Source: Roseomonas sp. OT10 (GTDB lineage Bacteria > Pseudomonadota > Alphaproteobacteria > Acetobacterales > Acetobacteraceae). Taken from it: DNA of 64,000 nucleotides. The notes under the pieces are model-generated. The model made no database searches. It worked only from the letters and a program-made list of their open reading frames with translations, and was not told the origin of the DNA. Where the stretch lies: assembly GCF_020991085.1 (NCBI RefSeq), contig NZ_CP087719.1, positions 5,069,001-5,133,000 of the forward strand. Direction: 5' to 3'. Numbering within the stretch: position 1 is the stretch's first letter; each line of letters opens with the position of its first letter. Below, one piece after another: positions 1-9,961 of this stretch. Position numbers and translations under genes: made by a program.

Positions 1-1
1 C

Positions 2-499
2 GGCCGCGCGGCCATCGCCTACCCGCATTCCAACCAGCTCGTCGGCTACCAGCAGATCAACCGCAACAAGCTGGCCATCACCACCCTGCCGAACGGGGGG
101 CCGGGCGCGAAGCCGGGCCACTACCTGAAGCCGTCGCAGTTCTTCAGCATCTATGCGCGCACGCCCCGGGCGGAGGAGGCGGTGAAGCTGCTGAACTTCT
201 TCGTCACCGATCCGGAGGCCGCCAAGGCGCTGGGCGTGGAGCGCGGCGTGCTGGTCGATCCGCGGCAGCGCGCGGCGCTGGACGGCAGCCTGGACGAGCT
301 GGGCAAGATGCAGGTCGCCTATATCGACCTCGTCACCCCCCTGGCCGGGCCGATCCCGCCACCGCCGCCGAAGGGCGCGGGCGAGATCGCCTTCCTGCTG
401 CGCCGCATCGGCGAGCAGGTGGGCTTCGGCCGCCAGACCCCGCGCGTGGCGGCGCAGCAGTTCGTCTCCGAGGCCAACGACATCCTCAGCCGTGGCTGA
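2..499 (+). CDS. ABC transporter substrate-binding protein, C-terminal part
   Basis: This is the end of a gene that begins left of the window; the frame is open from base 2 to the TGA at 497-499, giving 165 residues. The stretch with Tyr-Pro-His, followed by a conserved Phe-Phe-Val-Thr-Asp-Pro-Glu-Ala-Ala segment, is typical of the C-terminal lobe of family 1 (sugar-type) extracellular binding proteins, where the 'ATP-independent hinge' helices pack. There is no start, so a signal peptide cannot be judged. The next gene starts with a GTG overlapping the stop, so the two are probably translated from one message, placing this binding protein in a sugar or polyol catabolic operon with two sugar-type oxidoreductases. 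The family call is fairly safe; the ligand is unknown. Confidence 0.75.
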   Translation, partial: GRAAIAYPHSNQLVGYQQINRNKLAITTLPNGGPGAKPGHYLKPSQFFSIYARTPRAEEAVKLLNFFVTDPEAAKALGVERGVLVDPRQRAALDGSLDELGKMQVAYIDLVTPLAGPIPPPPPKGAGEIAFLLRRIGEQVGFGRQTPRVAAQQFVSEANDILSRG

Positions 500-1526
500 C
501 GCCGTGCCCGCCTTCCGCTTCGCGGTCATCGCGCCGAACCACGACCACATCAACGGCCAGGTCCGCGCGATGCGCGACGCGGGCGGCGCGCCGGTGGGCT
601 TCTTCGCGGCGGAGGACGACGTCGCCGCGACCTTCGCCGCCCACCACCCGGACATCCCCCGGGTGGAGGACGAGCGCCGGCTGCTGGAGGACCCCTCCGT
701 CGCGCTGATCGTCAGCGCCGGCATCCCGGGCGACCGGGCGGCGCTGGGGCTGCGCGCGATGCGGCACGGCAAGGACTACCTCTCCGACAAGCCGGGCATG
801 GTCTCGCTCGACGAGCTGGCCGAGGTGCGGCGGGTGCAGGCGGAGACGGGGCGGATCTATTCCATCCTCTACTCCGAGCATTTCGAGCAGCGCGCCACGG
901 TGCAGGCGGGCGAGCTGGTCCGCGCCGGCGCCATCGGGCAGGTGGTCAACACCGTCGGCCTCGGCCCGCACCGCCTGCGCAAGCCCAGCCGGCCGGGCTG
1001 GTTCTTCGAGCGGGCGCGCTATGGCGGCATCCTATGCGACATCGCCAGCCACCAGTGCGAGCAGTTCCTGTTCTTCGCCGACACGACGGAAGCGGAGGTG
1101 CTCTCTGCCACGATCGGCAACCATGCCAATGCGGACCGGCCGGGGCTGCAGGATTTCGGCGACTTCCACCTGCGCGGCGGCGGCGCCACCGGTTATGTCC
1201 GGGTGGACTGGTACACGCCGGACGGGCTGCCGGTCTGGGGCGACGGGCGGCTGACCATCCTCGGCACCGAGGGGTACATCGAGCTGCGGAAATACGTGGA
1301 CATCGCCGGGCGGCCGGGCGGCGACCACCTGTTCCTGGTGGACCGGCAGGGCATGCGGCACATCGACTGCTCGGGGGTGGAGCTGCCTTTCGGCCGGCAG
1401 TTCGCCGCCGACCTGCGCGACCGCACAGAGACGGCGATGCCGCAGGCGCGCTGTTTCAAGGCGATGGAGCTGGCGCTGACGGCCCAAAGGATGGCCGAGG
1501 CGATGACGGAAGGGCAGCGCGCGTGA
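492..1526 (+). CDS. Gfo/Idh/MocA family oxidoreductase
   Basis: A 344-residue NAD(P)-dependent dehydrogenase of the glucose-fructose oxidoreductase/inositol dehydrogenase family, expected to act on a sugar, polyol or cyclitol in the cytoplasm. The N-terminal Rossmann half is followed by a Ser-Asp-Lys-Pro-Gly segment near residue 98, which matches the family's Glu-Lys-Pro signature with Asp replacing Glu. The usual Gly-rich dinucleotide loop is atypical here (Ala-Pro-Asn-His-Asp-His), so cofactor use should not be taken for granted. The start is a GTG that overlaps the stop of the upstream binding-protein gene, and the 3' end overlaps the GTG of the next, paralogous gene, so all three look like one operon. 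The substrate cannot be predicted. Confidence 0.8.
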   Translation: MADAVPAFRFAVIAPNHDHINGQVRAMRDAGGAPVGFFAAEDDVAATFAAHHPDIPRVEDERRLLEDPSVALIVSAGIPGDRAALGLRAMRHGKDYLSDKPGMVSLDELAEVRRVQAETGRIYSILYSEHFEQRATVQAGELVRAGAIGQVVNTVGLGPHRLRKPSRPGWFFERARYGGILCDIASHQCEQFLFFADTTEAEVLSATIGNHANADRPGLQDFGDFHLRGGGATGYVRVDWYTPDGLPVWGDGRLTILGTEGYIELRKYVDIAGRPGGDHLFLVDRQGMRHIDCSGVELPFGRQFAADLRDRTETAMPQARCFKAMELALTAQRMAEAMTEGQRA

Positions 1527-2590
1527 CGCGGCACAGGGTGGCCGTGGTGGGCTGCGGCATCGGCCGCAACCACATGCTGGAAGGCTACCTGCCGCACCGC
1601 GACCGCTTCGAGGTGGTGGCGGTCTGCGACCTGAACCCGGAGCGGCTGCGCCCCTTCGCCACCGAGTTCGGCATCCCGCGCGCGGTGACCGACTTCGCCG
1701 AGGTGCTGCGGATGCCCGACGTGGCGGTGGTGGACATCTGCACCCCGCCCGCCGTGCACAAGCCGATGATGCTGGCGGCGCTGGAGGCGGGCAAGCAGGT
1801 GATCTGCGAGAAGCCGCTGGTCGGCAGCCTGCGCGACGCGGACGAGGTGATCGCGGCCGAGGCCCGCGCCCGCGGCCGGGTGATGCCGATCTTCCAGTAC
1901 CGCTGGGGCGACGGCGTGGCGCGGGCGAAGGCGATCATCGATGCGGGGATCGCGGGGAAGCCCCATCTCGGCACGGTGGAGACCGCTTGGCTGCGCGGCG
2001 CCGACTACTACGCCGTGCCCTGGCGCGGGAAGTGGGAGACGGAGCTGGGCGGCACGCTGGTCACCCATGCCATCCACCCGCACGACCTGCTCTGCGAGCT
2101 GATGGGCGAGGTCGGCAGCGTCTTTGCCGAGACGGCGACGCGGGTGAACGACATCCAGGTGGAGGACTGCGCCGTCGCCTCGCTGGTGATGCGCTCGGGC
2201 GCGCTGGTCGCGCTCTCCGCCACCATCGGCTCGCAGGTGCAGATCACCCGGCTGCGGCTGTGCTTCGAGAACGTCACCTTCGAGAGCACCCTCTCCCCCT
2301 ACCGTCCCGGCGACGGCCCCTGGACGATCACCGCGGCGGGCCCGGCGGTGCAGGCGCGGATCGACGCGCTGCTGGAGGGCTGGGAGGAGGTACCGCCGCG
2401 CTTCGAGGGGCAGATGCGCGCCTATGCCGAGGCGCTGGACAGCGGCGGCCCGCTGCCCGTCACCCTGGCCGATGCGCGGCGCTCGCTGGAGCTGCTGACG
2501 GCGCTGTACCACTCCGCCGCCACCGGCAGCCGGGTGACGCTGCCGATCGGGCCGGAGCACCCGCGCTACGGCGGCTGGCAGCCGCGATAG
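1523..2590 (+). CDS. Gfo/Idh/MocA family oxidoreductase (second copy)
   Basis: A 355-residue oxidoreductase with a canonical dinucleotide-binding loop (VAVVGCGIG near residues 6-14) and the Cys-Glu-Lys-Pro-Leu signature near residue 96, followed by the C-terminal alpha/beta substrate domain. The frame is open much further upstream, but the GTG at 1523 directly precedes the Rossmann strand and overlaps the stop of the preceding gene (GTGA), so that start is preferred. Together with the upstream binding protein and the first oxidoreductase it forms a small sugar or polyol utilisation operon. The two dehydrogenases are diverged, so they may carry out successive or opposite redox steps; that is inference. 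Confidence 0.88.
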   Translation: MTRHRVAVVGCGIGRNHMLEGYLPHRDRFEVVAVCDLNPERLRPFATEFGIPRAVTDFAEVLRMPDVAVVDICTPPAVHKPMMLAALEAGKQVICEKPLVGSLRDADEVIAAEARARGRVMPIFQYRWGDGVARAKAIIDAGIAGKPHLGTVETAWLRGADYYAVPWRGKWETELGGTLVTHAIHPHDLLCELMGEVGSVFAETATRVNDIQVEDCAVASLVMRSGALVALSATIGSQVQITRLRLCFENVTFESTLSPYRPGDGPWTITAAGPAVQARIDALLEGWEEVPPRFEGQMRAYAEALDSGGPLPVTLADARRSLELLTALYHSAATGSRVTLPIGPEHPRYGGWQPR

Positions 2591-2643
2591 GCGTCACCGC
2601 CCGGGCAGCGGGTCCCCTGCCACGGGACAGGCCGCGGGCGGCG

Positions 2644-3585
2644 TCACGACGGCCCGGTGACCTGCCCGCCCTGCGGTGCCGGCGGCTCCACGGCGCTCCA
2701 GCCGGTCGCCTGGTCCAGGCCGCGGACCTGTCGCCTGATGGCGCGCAGGAGGTCCTTCATGCTGGGCCGGTTGGCCGGCGTGGCCAGGACGATCTGGCGC
2801 GAGAAGACGGGGTCCACGATCAGCGAGGCCTGCAGCAGCCCGCGTTCGATCTCCAGCCGCACCGAGGTGGCCGGGAGGATCGTCGCCCCGACGCCGCTCA
2901 TGACCAGTTCCAGCAGGGAGGCGAAGCCGTCGCATTCCGCGCGGATGCGCAGCTCGATCCCGTTGCGCATGGCCCAGAGCGTGGCCTGCTGCCGCAGCCC
3001 GTGCTGCCGACCCGGCAGCACCAGGGCGTGCGCCGTCAGCCCGGCGGCCGGCACGGTGGCCGGCGCCCTCTCCCCGCCGGCCCGCCGGATGAGGTGCATG
3101 GGCTCGCTGATCAGCGGCTCGGCGGACAGCCGCTGCGACGCTTCCGTGGCGTAGAGCAGGGCGACGTCCAGGCGACTGTCCGCCAGCCACTCCAGCAGGT
3201 GGCCGTTGCAGGCGTCGGTGAAGCGGAGGCCGATGCCCGGATGCGCCGCCTCCAGCGCGGCCGCCAGCGGCGCGGCGAGGATGCGGCTGAGGCTGGCCGG
3301 CATGCCGATGCTCGCCGCGGTCAGCCCGCCCCGCGCCATCACCTCCGCCCGCGCCTCGGCGATCTGGGTCAGGATCGTGGTGGCGCGGGTATAGAGCCGG
3401 CGCCCGGCCTCGGTCAGCACCACGCCGCGGCCGTTGCGGTACAGCAGGGTGGTGTTGAGGTCCGTCTCCAGGTCGCGGATATGCCGGCTCAGCGCCGGCT
3501 GCGGGCGGCCGAGCAGGATGGCGGCCTGCGAGAAGCTGCCGGCGTCCACGACCTTCACGAAGCATTCGAGGTCGCGCTGGTTCAT
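2644..3585 (-). CDS. LysR family transcriptional regulator
   Basis: A 313-residue LysR-type activator or repressor. Residues 1-60 form the winged helix-turn-helix, with a typical Phe-Val-Lys-Val-Val-Asp-Ala-Gly-Ser-Phe-Ser recognition region near 9-19, followed by the linker helix and a periplasmic-binding-like effector domain. It is the last gene of a minus-strand group that contains RidA, a dipeptide-type ABC transporter and an FAD oxidase, and it is convergent with the sugar operon on its left. By position it is the likely regulator of the hyu/transporter block. A short A+T-rich motif shared by two promoters of that block is a candidate operator. The effector is unknown, but a cyclic amide or amino-acid derivative would fit the context. 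Confidence 0.9.
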   Translation of the reverse strand: MNQRDLECFVKVVDAGSFSQAAILLGRPQPALSRHIRDLETDLNTTLLYRNGRGVVLTEAGRRLYTRATTILTQIAEARAEVMARGGLTAASIGMPASLSRILAAPLAAALEAAHPGIGLRFTDACNGHLLEWLADSRLDVALLYATEASQRLSAEPLISEPMHLIRRAGGERAPATVPAAGLTAHALVLPGRQHGLRQQATLWAMRNGIELRIRAECDGFASLLELVMSGVGATILPATSVRLEIERGLLQASLIVDPVFSRQIVLATPANRPSMKDLLRAIRRQVRGLDQATGWSAVEPPAPQGGQVTGPS

Positions 3586-3706
3586 CGCCGCGTTCCCTGG
3601 AAGCGGGCGGGATGATGCCGCCGGGCCGCGTCGGGCCGCAACATGTCCCGCCGGGGCGGCACGGCGGGCCGCACCGGGCCGGCGGGGGCGAGGAGGCCGA
3701 GGGCCG

Positions 3707-4129
3707 TCAGACGGTGATGCGCAGCCGCTGCTGCCCGGCCTTGCCGGCGCCGCGATAGGCGATGACCTCCAGCTCGACCTTGTAGATGTCGCTCGCGAGC
3801 GGCGTGCAGAGCGTGGTCGAGGTCGGGTCGATGCCCTGGAAGGCGCGGGCGAAGGCCTCGCCGACCTTGTCCTTGTCCTCGCGGTTGGGGATGTGCTTCA
3901 CCACCTTCACGATGTCGGCCATGGTCGCGCCGACCGAGGCCAGGGCGCGCTCGATGTTCTGCAGCGCCTTCGTGCATTGCTCGCCCGCATCGGGCGAGAT
4001 CTGACGGGTCGCGTAGTCGATGCCGGCGGTGTTGGACACGAAGATCAGGTCGCCCACCGCCACGATGCGCGAGTAGTTCTGGGAATCCTCGAACTTGCTG
4101 CCGGACTTGACCTTGACGACGTCGACCAT
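3707..4129 (-). CDS. RidA family protein (enamine/imine deaminase)
   Basis: A 140-residue protein of the YjgF/YER057c/UK114 family. These trimeric cytosolic enzymes hydrolyse reactive enamine and imine intermediates made by PLP or FAD enzymes. The conserved pattern is visible: Ser-Asn-Thr-Ala-Gly-Ile near residue 32, the stretch QNIERALASVGATMADIVKV in the middle, and a C-terminal segment with Leu-Glu-Val-Ile-Ala-Tyr-Arg. The family's catalytic-site Arg is usually carried in an I-E-x-x-A-Y/V-A-x-R context; here it appears as EVIAYRGAG. Linked genes encode an FAD-dependent amino-acid-type oxidase and a hydantoinase, both plausible sources of imines, so a clean-up role in the same pathway makes sense. 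Confidence 0.88.
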   Translation of the reverse strand: MVDVVKVKSGSKFEDSQNYSRIVAVGDLIFVSNTAGIDYATRQISPDAGEQCTKALQNIERALASVGATMADIVKVVKHIPNREDKDKVGEAFARAFQGIDPTSTTLCTPLASDIYKVELEVIAYRGAGKAGQQRLRITV

Positions 4130-4202
4130 GGGGGAATCTGTCCTCTCCGGATAGGTCGCGAGCCTAGCGGCCGGCCGGCCCGGGGATCAGCGCCGCCGAG
4201 CC

Positions 4203-4214
4203 AATAACAGCTAT
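4203..4214. promoter_or_regulatory. Putative regulator half-site shared with the hyuA/FAD-oxidase promoter
   Basis: An 11-base A+T-rich word, ATAACAGCTAT, lies at 4204-4214 just upstream of the ridA-like gene. Its near-identical reverse complement occurs at 11359-11369 in the divergent promoter of hyuA and the FAD oxidase (one G/A difference). In DNA this GC-rich such a coincidence is noticeable. The LysR gene of the block is a candidate binder. Weak evidence: only two sites and no footprint. Confidence 0.35.
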
Positions 4215-5200
4215 CACGCCGCCGCTTCGGCGATCTCCTCCGCCCGGATGCAGGCGACGCGCTGCCCGTTCCCGCCGAAGGGACGCAGCTCCGGCACCGT
4301 CTCCGCGCAGGCGTCGCGCGCATGGGCGCAGCGGGTGCGGAAGACGCAGCCCGATGGCGGGTTGGCCGGGCTGGGCGGGTCGCCCGGCAGCAGGATGCGC
4401 GCCGTCCGCCGCGACGGGTCGAGCATCGGCGTCGCCGAGATCAGCGCCCGGCTGTAGGGATGCGCCGGCCGGGCGAAGACCTGGCGCGACGGTCCCTCCT
4501 CCATCACCCGGCCGAGATACATCACCACCACCCGGTCGCAGAGGCTGGCCACCACCGGCAGGTCGTGGCTGATGAACAGCATCGCGAGCGACAGCTCGCG
4601 CCGCAGCTCGGCCAGCAGTTGCAGCACCTGGGCCTGGATGGAGACGTCCAGCGCCGAGACCGGCTCGTCCAGCACCAGGAATTCGGGCTGCGTGGCCAGG
4701 GCGCGCGCGATGCCGATGCGCTGCCGCTGCCCGCCCGAGAACTCGTGCGGGAAGCGCTGCCCGTGCGCCGGATCGAGCCCCACCTGCGCCAGCAGCGCCG
4801 CCACCCGCGCCGGGCGCTCGGCCGCGGGCGCCAGCCCGTGGATCGCGAGGCCGTCGGCGATCTGCTCGCCCACCCGCCGGCGCGGGTCGAGGCTGCCGAA
4901 CGGGTCCTGGAACACCAGCCCCATCCGCCGCCGCAGCCGCCGCCACTCCGTGCCGGAGATCCCCTCCATGGCCTGGCCGTCGAAGCGCATGGTGCCGCCC
5001 GTCGCCGGCAGCAGGCCCAGCAGCAGGCGGCCGAGCGTGCTCTTGCCCGAGCCGCTCTCGCCCACCACCCCCAGCGCCTCGCCGCGCGCCACGCTCACGT
5101 CGATCCGCCGCACCGCTTGCACCGGCTTGCCGCGCCGCAGCATGCCGCGCGCCGGGAAGGTCTTGGCGAGCTCCCTGGCCTCGATCAGCGCCTCGCTCAT
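4214..5200 (-). CDS. Dipeptide/oligopeptide ABC transporter ATP-binding protein (DppF/OppF type)
   Basis: A 328-residue cytoplasmic ATPase that energises a peptide-type importer. Walker A (GESGSGKST) is at residues 47-55, with a Q-loop (VFQDP), the ABC signature LSGGQ-like FSGGQRQRIGIARAL, Walker B VLDEP and the switch His in FISHD. The C-terminal extension with spaced cysteines (Cys-Val-Phe-Arg-Thr-Arg-Cys) is the oligopeptide-transporter C-terminal motif. The frame runs further upstream, but the ATG at 5200 starts exactly at the family's N-terminus. The gap to the preceding transporter gene holds a copy of the multi-hairpin repeat, so this ATPase is separated from its partner genes by a structured element. 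Confidence 0.92.
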   Translation of the reverse strand: MSEALIEARELAKTFPARGMLRRGKPVQAVRRIDVSVARGEALGVVGESGSGKSTLGRLLLGLLPATGGTMRFDGQAMEGISGTEWRRLRRRMGLVFQDPFGSLDPRRRVGEQIADGLAIHGLAPAAERPARVAALLAQVGLDPAHGQRFPHEFSGGQRQRIGIARALATQPEFLVLDEPVSALDVSIQAQVLQLLAELRRELSLAMLFISHDLPVVASLCDRVVVMYLGRVMEEGPSRQVFARPAHPYSRALISATPMLDPSRRTARILLPGDPPSPANPPSGCVFRTRCAHARDACAETVPELRPFGGNGQRVACIRAEEIAEAAA

Positions 5201-5204
5201 GCGG

Positions 5205-5545
5205 TGGACTCCCCGGCCCCCGGGGGAAAGGCTTCGCCTCGCCCCCGATACCCCCACTCCGCCGGGACCCTGCGGGCCCTGGACCCAGGGGGTGCTGCCG
5301 CGGGACAGCCTGCGACGAGGTCGATGCGCCCGAGGCCATGGGCCTCCGGCGTATTCGGGCGCCTCGCCCGCTGCCGGCATTCGTCTGTTCCTGGGCCCCG
5401 CCTGACCGCGCGCCCTCCGGCTTCAGTTCGCAGGCCTGCACCTTGCCACGCGGCGCCGGCCTCCCGCCGGGGTCCGGGGGCCGGGGCGCCCCCGGCGGAG
5501 GGGGTATCGGGGGCTCGACGCGCTGCGTCGGGGCCTCCGCCGGGG
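5205..5545 (-). repeat. Multi-hairpin interspersed element, copy A (diverged)
   Basis: This intergenic stretch between two transporter genes holds a diverged copy of an element found three more times in the window. Read on the minus strand it carries hairpins at 5328-5350 (centre CATG), 5262-5282 and 5222-5246. The stem at 5328-5350 differs in sequence from the same stem in the other copies, yet still pairs (GAGGCC with GGCCTC), with one extra mismatch. It starts about 15 bases after the stop of the co-directional permease/ATPase gene and sits inside the operon, where it could affect message stability or read-through. Confidence 0.7.
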
Positions 5546-5558
5546 GCCGGTGCCGCCC

Positions 5559-7412
<1,854 letters not shown>

Positions 7413-7413
7413 C

Positions 7414-8361
7414 TCAGGCCGCCCGGATGCGCGGGTCGAGCGCGGCATAGAGCAGGTCCGTCACCAGGTTGATCAGCAGGAACAGGCCCGAGATGACCAG
7501 CACGATGCCCACCACCATCGGATAGTCCCGCGCCTCCACCGCGCGCAGCAACGGGGTGGAGAGGCCGGGCCAGTTGAAGACGTACTCGACCAGCACCGTG
7601 CCGCCGAGCAGCGAGCCCATCTGCAAGGCCAGCACCGTCAGCACGGGCGTAAGCGAATTCCGGACCACGTGGCGCAGCAGGATGCGGCGCGGCGCCAGCC
7701 CCTTGGCCCGGGCGGTGCGGATGAAGTCCTTGCCCAGCGTGTCCAGCACCGCGGCGCGCGTCATGCGGAAGACCACCGCCGCCATCCCCTTGGCGATGGC
7801 GATGGCCGGCAGGGCGAGCAGGGTCAGGTGCTGCGCCGGGTCGCGGGCCAGGGGCACGTAGCCGCCGGCGGGCATGACGCGCAGCATCTGCGCCAGCACC
7901 AGCACCAGCAGCGTGCCCACCACGAAGACCGGCAGGGCCAGGAGGAAGGCCGCCACGGCCGAGGCGATGCGGTCGAAGGCGCTGCCCCGGTGCAGCGCCG
8001 CGGCGATGCCGGCCGGCATGCCGACCAGCAGGGCCAGCACCGTGCCGGCGAGGATCAGCTCCAGCGTGCGCGGCAGGCGGAGCGCGATCTCCTGTGCCAC
8101 CGGGTAGTCGTCCACCAGCGAGGTGCCGAGATCCCCCCGCAGCAACCCGCCGAGGAAGCTGCCGTACTGCTCCAGCAACGGCCGTTCCAGCCCCAGCCGC
8201 TCGCGCAGCTCCGCCACCGCGGCCGGGTCGGGGGCGCCGCCGGCGGAGAGCAGCAGCTCCGCCGGGTCGCCCGGGACCATGTGCAGCGACAGGAAGACGA
8301 TGCTGCTGACCAGCCAGAGCAGGGCCAGGGCGATGCCGATCCGGCGCAGCACCCAGAGCAT
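7414..8361 (-). CDS. Dipeptide-type ABC transporter permease (DppB type)
   Basis: A 315-residue inner-membrane permease. The N-terminal signal-anchor-like segment, the long loop with Pro-Gly-Asp-Pro-Ala, five further hydrophobic stretches, and the cytoplasmic EAA loop (RTARAKGLAPRRILLRHVVR) are all characteristic of DppB/OppB. It heterodimerises with the permease half of the fusion encoded immediately downstream. The spacing between the two genes is essentially zero. In the same minus-strand operon it is preceded by the binding-protein gene. Nothing in the sequence names the substrate; peptides, opines or hydantoin-like compounds would all fit the neighbours. Confidence 0.92.
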   Translation of the reverse strand: MLWVLRRIGIALALLWLVSSIVFLSLHMVPGDPAELLLSAGGAPDPAAVAELRERLGLERPLLEQYGSFLGGLLRGDLGTSLVDDYPVAQEIALRLPRTLELILAGTVLALLVGMPAGIAAALHRGSAFDRIASAVAAFLLALPVFVVGTLLVLVLAQMLRVMPAGGYVPLARDPAQHLTLLALPAIAIAKGMAAVVFRMTRAAVLDTLGKDFIRTARAKGLAPRRILLRHVVRNSLTPVLTVLALQMGSLLGGTVLVEYVFNWPGLSTPLLRAVEARDYPMVVGIVLVISGLFLLINLVTDLLYAALDPRIRAA

Positions 8362-8391
8362 CAGCCGCGCCCCGCCCCCGCCGGGAGCGGC

Positions 8392-9921
8392 TCAGCCAAG
8401 GGTCACGTCCTCCAGCGTGATGCCGGAGTTGAAGTTCAGCCCGCCCGGCAGGCCCCTGAAGCCCTGCACGTCCTTCGCCATCGCATAGCCCTGCGCGCGC
8501 CAGGCGAGGCCGACCAGGGCGCAGTCCTGCAGCGCCTGCGCCTCCAGCCGCGCATAGATCTCCTTGCGCTTCGCCGCGTCGAACTCCCGCCGTCCCTCGG
8601 CGAAGAGCTGGTGCACCTCCGGTGTGGGGATGTTCATGCTGCGCACGGTGCTGGGGGGCAGGGTGCCGTCGAGCAGGGTGGAGAGCCCGTCCGGGTCGTT
8701 GTTGTCCGCCGTGCTGCCCTGGATGAAGAAGTCGTACTGGCCGCGCCCGCCGCGGGCCACGCGCGTCGCCCAGTCCGGCATGCTCAGTTCTACCTTGACG
8801 CCGATCTCGGCCAGGTGCTGCTGCACGATCTCGGCGGTGGACTTGTGCATGCCGTACTGCGCGGTGGAGAGGAGCTGGGCGGAGAAGCCGTCCGCGAGCC
8901 CTGCCTGGGACAGCAGCGCCTTCGCCTTGCCCGGGTCATGGGCGAAGTGACGGCTGCGCGCCGCGTCGAAGAAGGGGCTGCTGTCGATCAGCGGCACGCC
9001 GGCCAGCGGCGCGCCGCGGCCGAAGAACACCGCCTGCACGATCTCCTCGCGCCGGATGGCATAGGCGCAGGCCTGGCGCACCAGCGGGTTGTCGAAGGGC
9101 TTGCGCGCGCCGTTGAAGCCCATCCACATGAAGGGGCCGTTCTGGTTGTCCAGCTTCAGCTGCGGGTCGGCCTCGATCGAGGCCATCGCCTCCCAGGGGA
9201 CGTACTCGATGATGTCCACGTCCCCCGCCCGCAGCGCGGCGACGCGCAGGTTCTCGTCCGCATAGGCGACGAAGCGCAGGTTGCGGATCTTCGGCAGGCC
9301 GGGGCGGTAGAAACGCGGGTTGGCCTCCAGGTCGACGGAGGTGCCGCGCTCCTGCGCCTTGACGGTGTAGGGGCCGGCACCGATCCCGACGCCGTCGCGG
9401 CCCAGCGAGTCCTTGGCCACGATCGGCACGTGCGGATGCGCCAGCCATTCCGGCAGGACGATCGTCGGCTCCTTCATCACGACGATGACGGTGCGCGCAT
9501 CGGGCGTCTCCACGCGCTCGATCTCGCGGAACTGCCCGGCGAAGGGCGAGACGGAACGCTCCGCCGCGACCTGCTCCAGCGTCCAGCGGACGTCCTCGGC
9601 GGTCACCGGCTTGCCGTTGTGGAACACCGCCTCGCGCAGCTTGAAGCGCCAGCCGGTCGGGCCCTGCGGCTCCCAGCTCTCGGCCAGCTCCGCCCGCACC
9701 TTGCCGGCGGCATCATAGGAGAGCAGGCCGCGATGGGTCTGCAGCTTCACCGTCAGCGCGGCGGTGCCGGCGGGGGCGAAGGCCTGCAGGTTGGGCGGGT
9801 AGCTGGAGAGGCCGAAGACGAGCGTGTTCGGCACGCGTGCCGCGCGGACGGTCCGGGGCAGGGCGAGACCCGCCCCCATGGCCATGGCGGAGCCCAGGAG
9901 GGCGCGACGGGTCGGAAGCAT
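8392..9921 (-). CDS. ABC transporter substrate-binding protein, family 5 (dipeptide/opine type), Tat signal
   Basis: A 509-residue periplasmic solute-binding protein of family 5. The N-terminus has a twin-arginine-like signal (Thr-Arg-Arg-Ala-Leu-Leu-Gly, then an Ala/Gly/Leu-rich core ending in Val-Arg-Ala-Ala), which suggests export of the folded protein. The mature part shows the family landmarks: an early LAESWEPQGPTGWRFKLREA-type segment, then VTAEDVRWTLEQV, and later the AYAIRREEIVQAVFFGRG region. It heads the transporter gene order binding protein, permease, permease/ATPase fusion, ATPase. It is followed upstream by an FAD oxidase, so the captured substrate probably becomes that oxidase's or the hydantoinase's substrate. 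Confidence 0.92.
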   Translation of the reverse strand: MLPTRRALLGSAMAMGAGLALPRTVRAARVPNTLVFGLSSYPPNLQAFAPAGTAALTVKLQTHRGLLSYDAAGKVRAELAESWEPQGPTGWRFKLREAVFHNGKPVTAEDVRWTLEQVAAERSVSPFAGQFREIERVETPDARTVIVVMKEPTIVLPEWLAHPHVPIVAKDSLGRDGVGIGAGPYTVKAQERGTSVDLEANPRFYRPGLPKIRNLRFVAYADENLRVAALRAGDVDIIEYVPWEAMASIEADPQLKLDNQNGPFMWMGFNGARKPFDNPLVRQACAYAIRREEIVQAVFFGRGAPLAGVPLIDSSPFFDAARSRHFAHDPGKAKALLSQAGLADGFSAQLLSTAQYGMHKSTAEIVQQHLAEIGVKVELSMPDWATRVARGGRGQYDFFIQGSTADNNDPDGLSTLLDGTLPPSTVRSMNIPTPEVHQLFAEGRREFDAAKRKEIYARLEAQALQDCALVGLAWRAQGYAMAKDVQGFRGLPGGLNFNSGITLEDVTLG

Positions 9922-9961
9922 GCTGTCTCCTTGGTCCGGGCGGGGGCCGGGTCGGGGCGTG

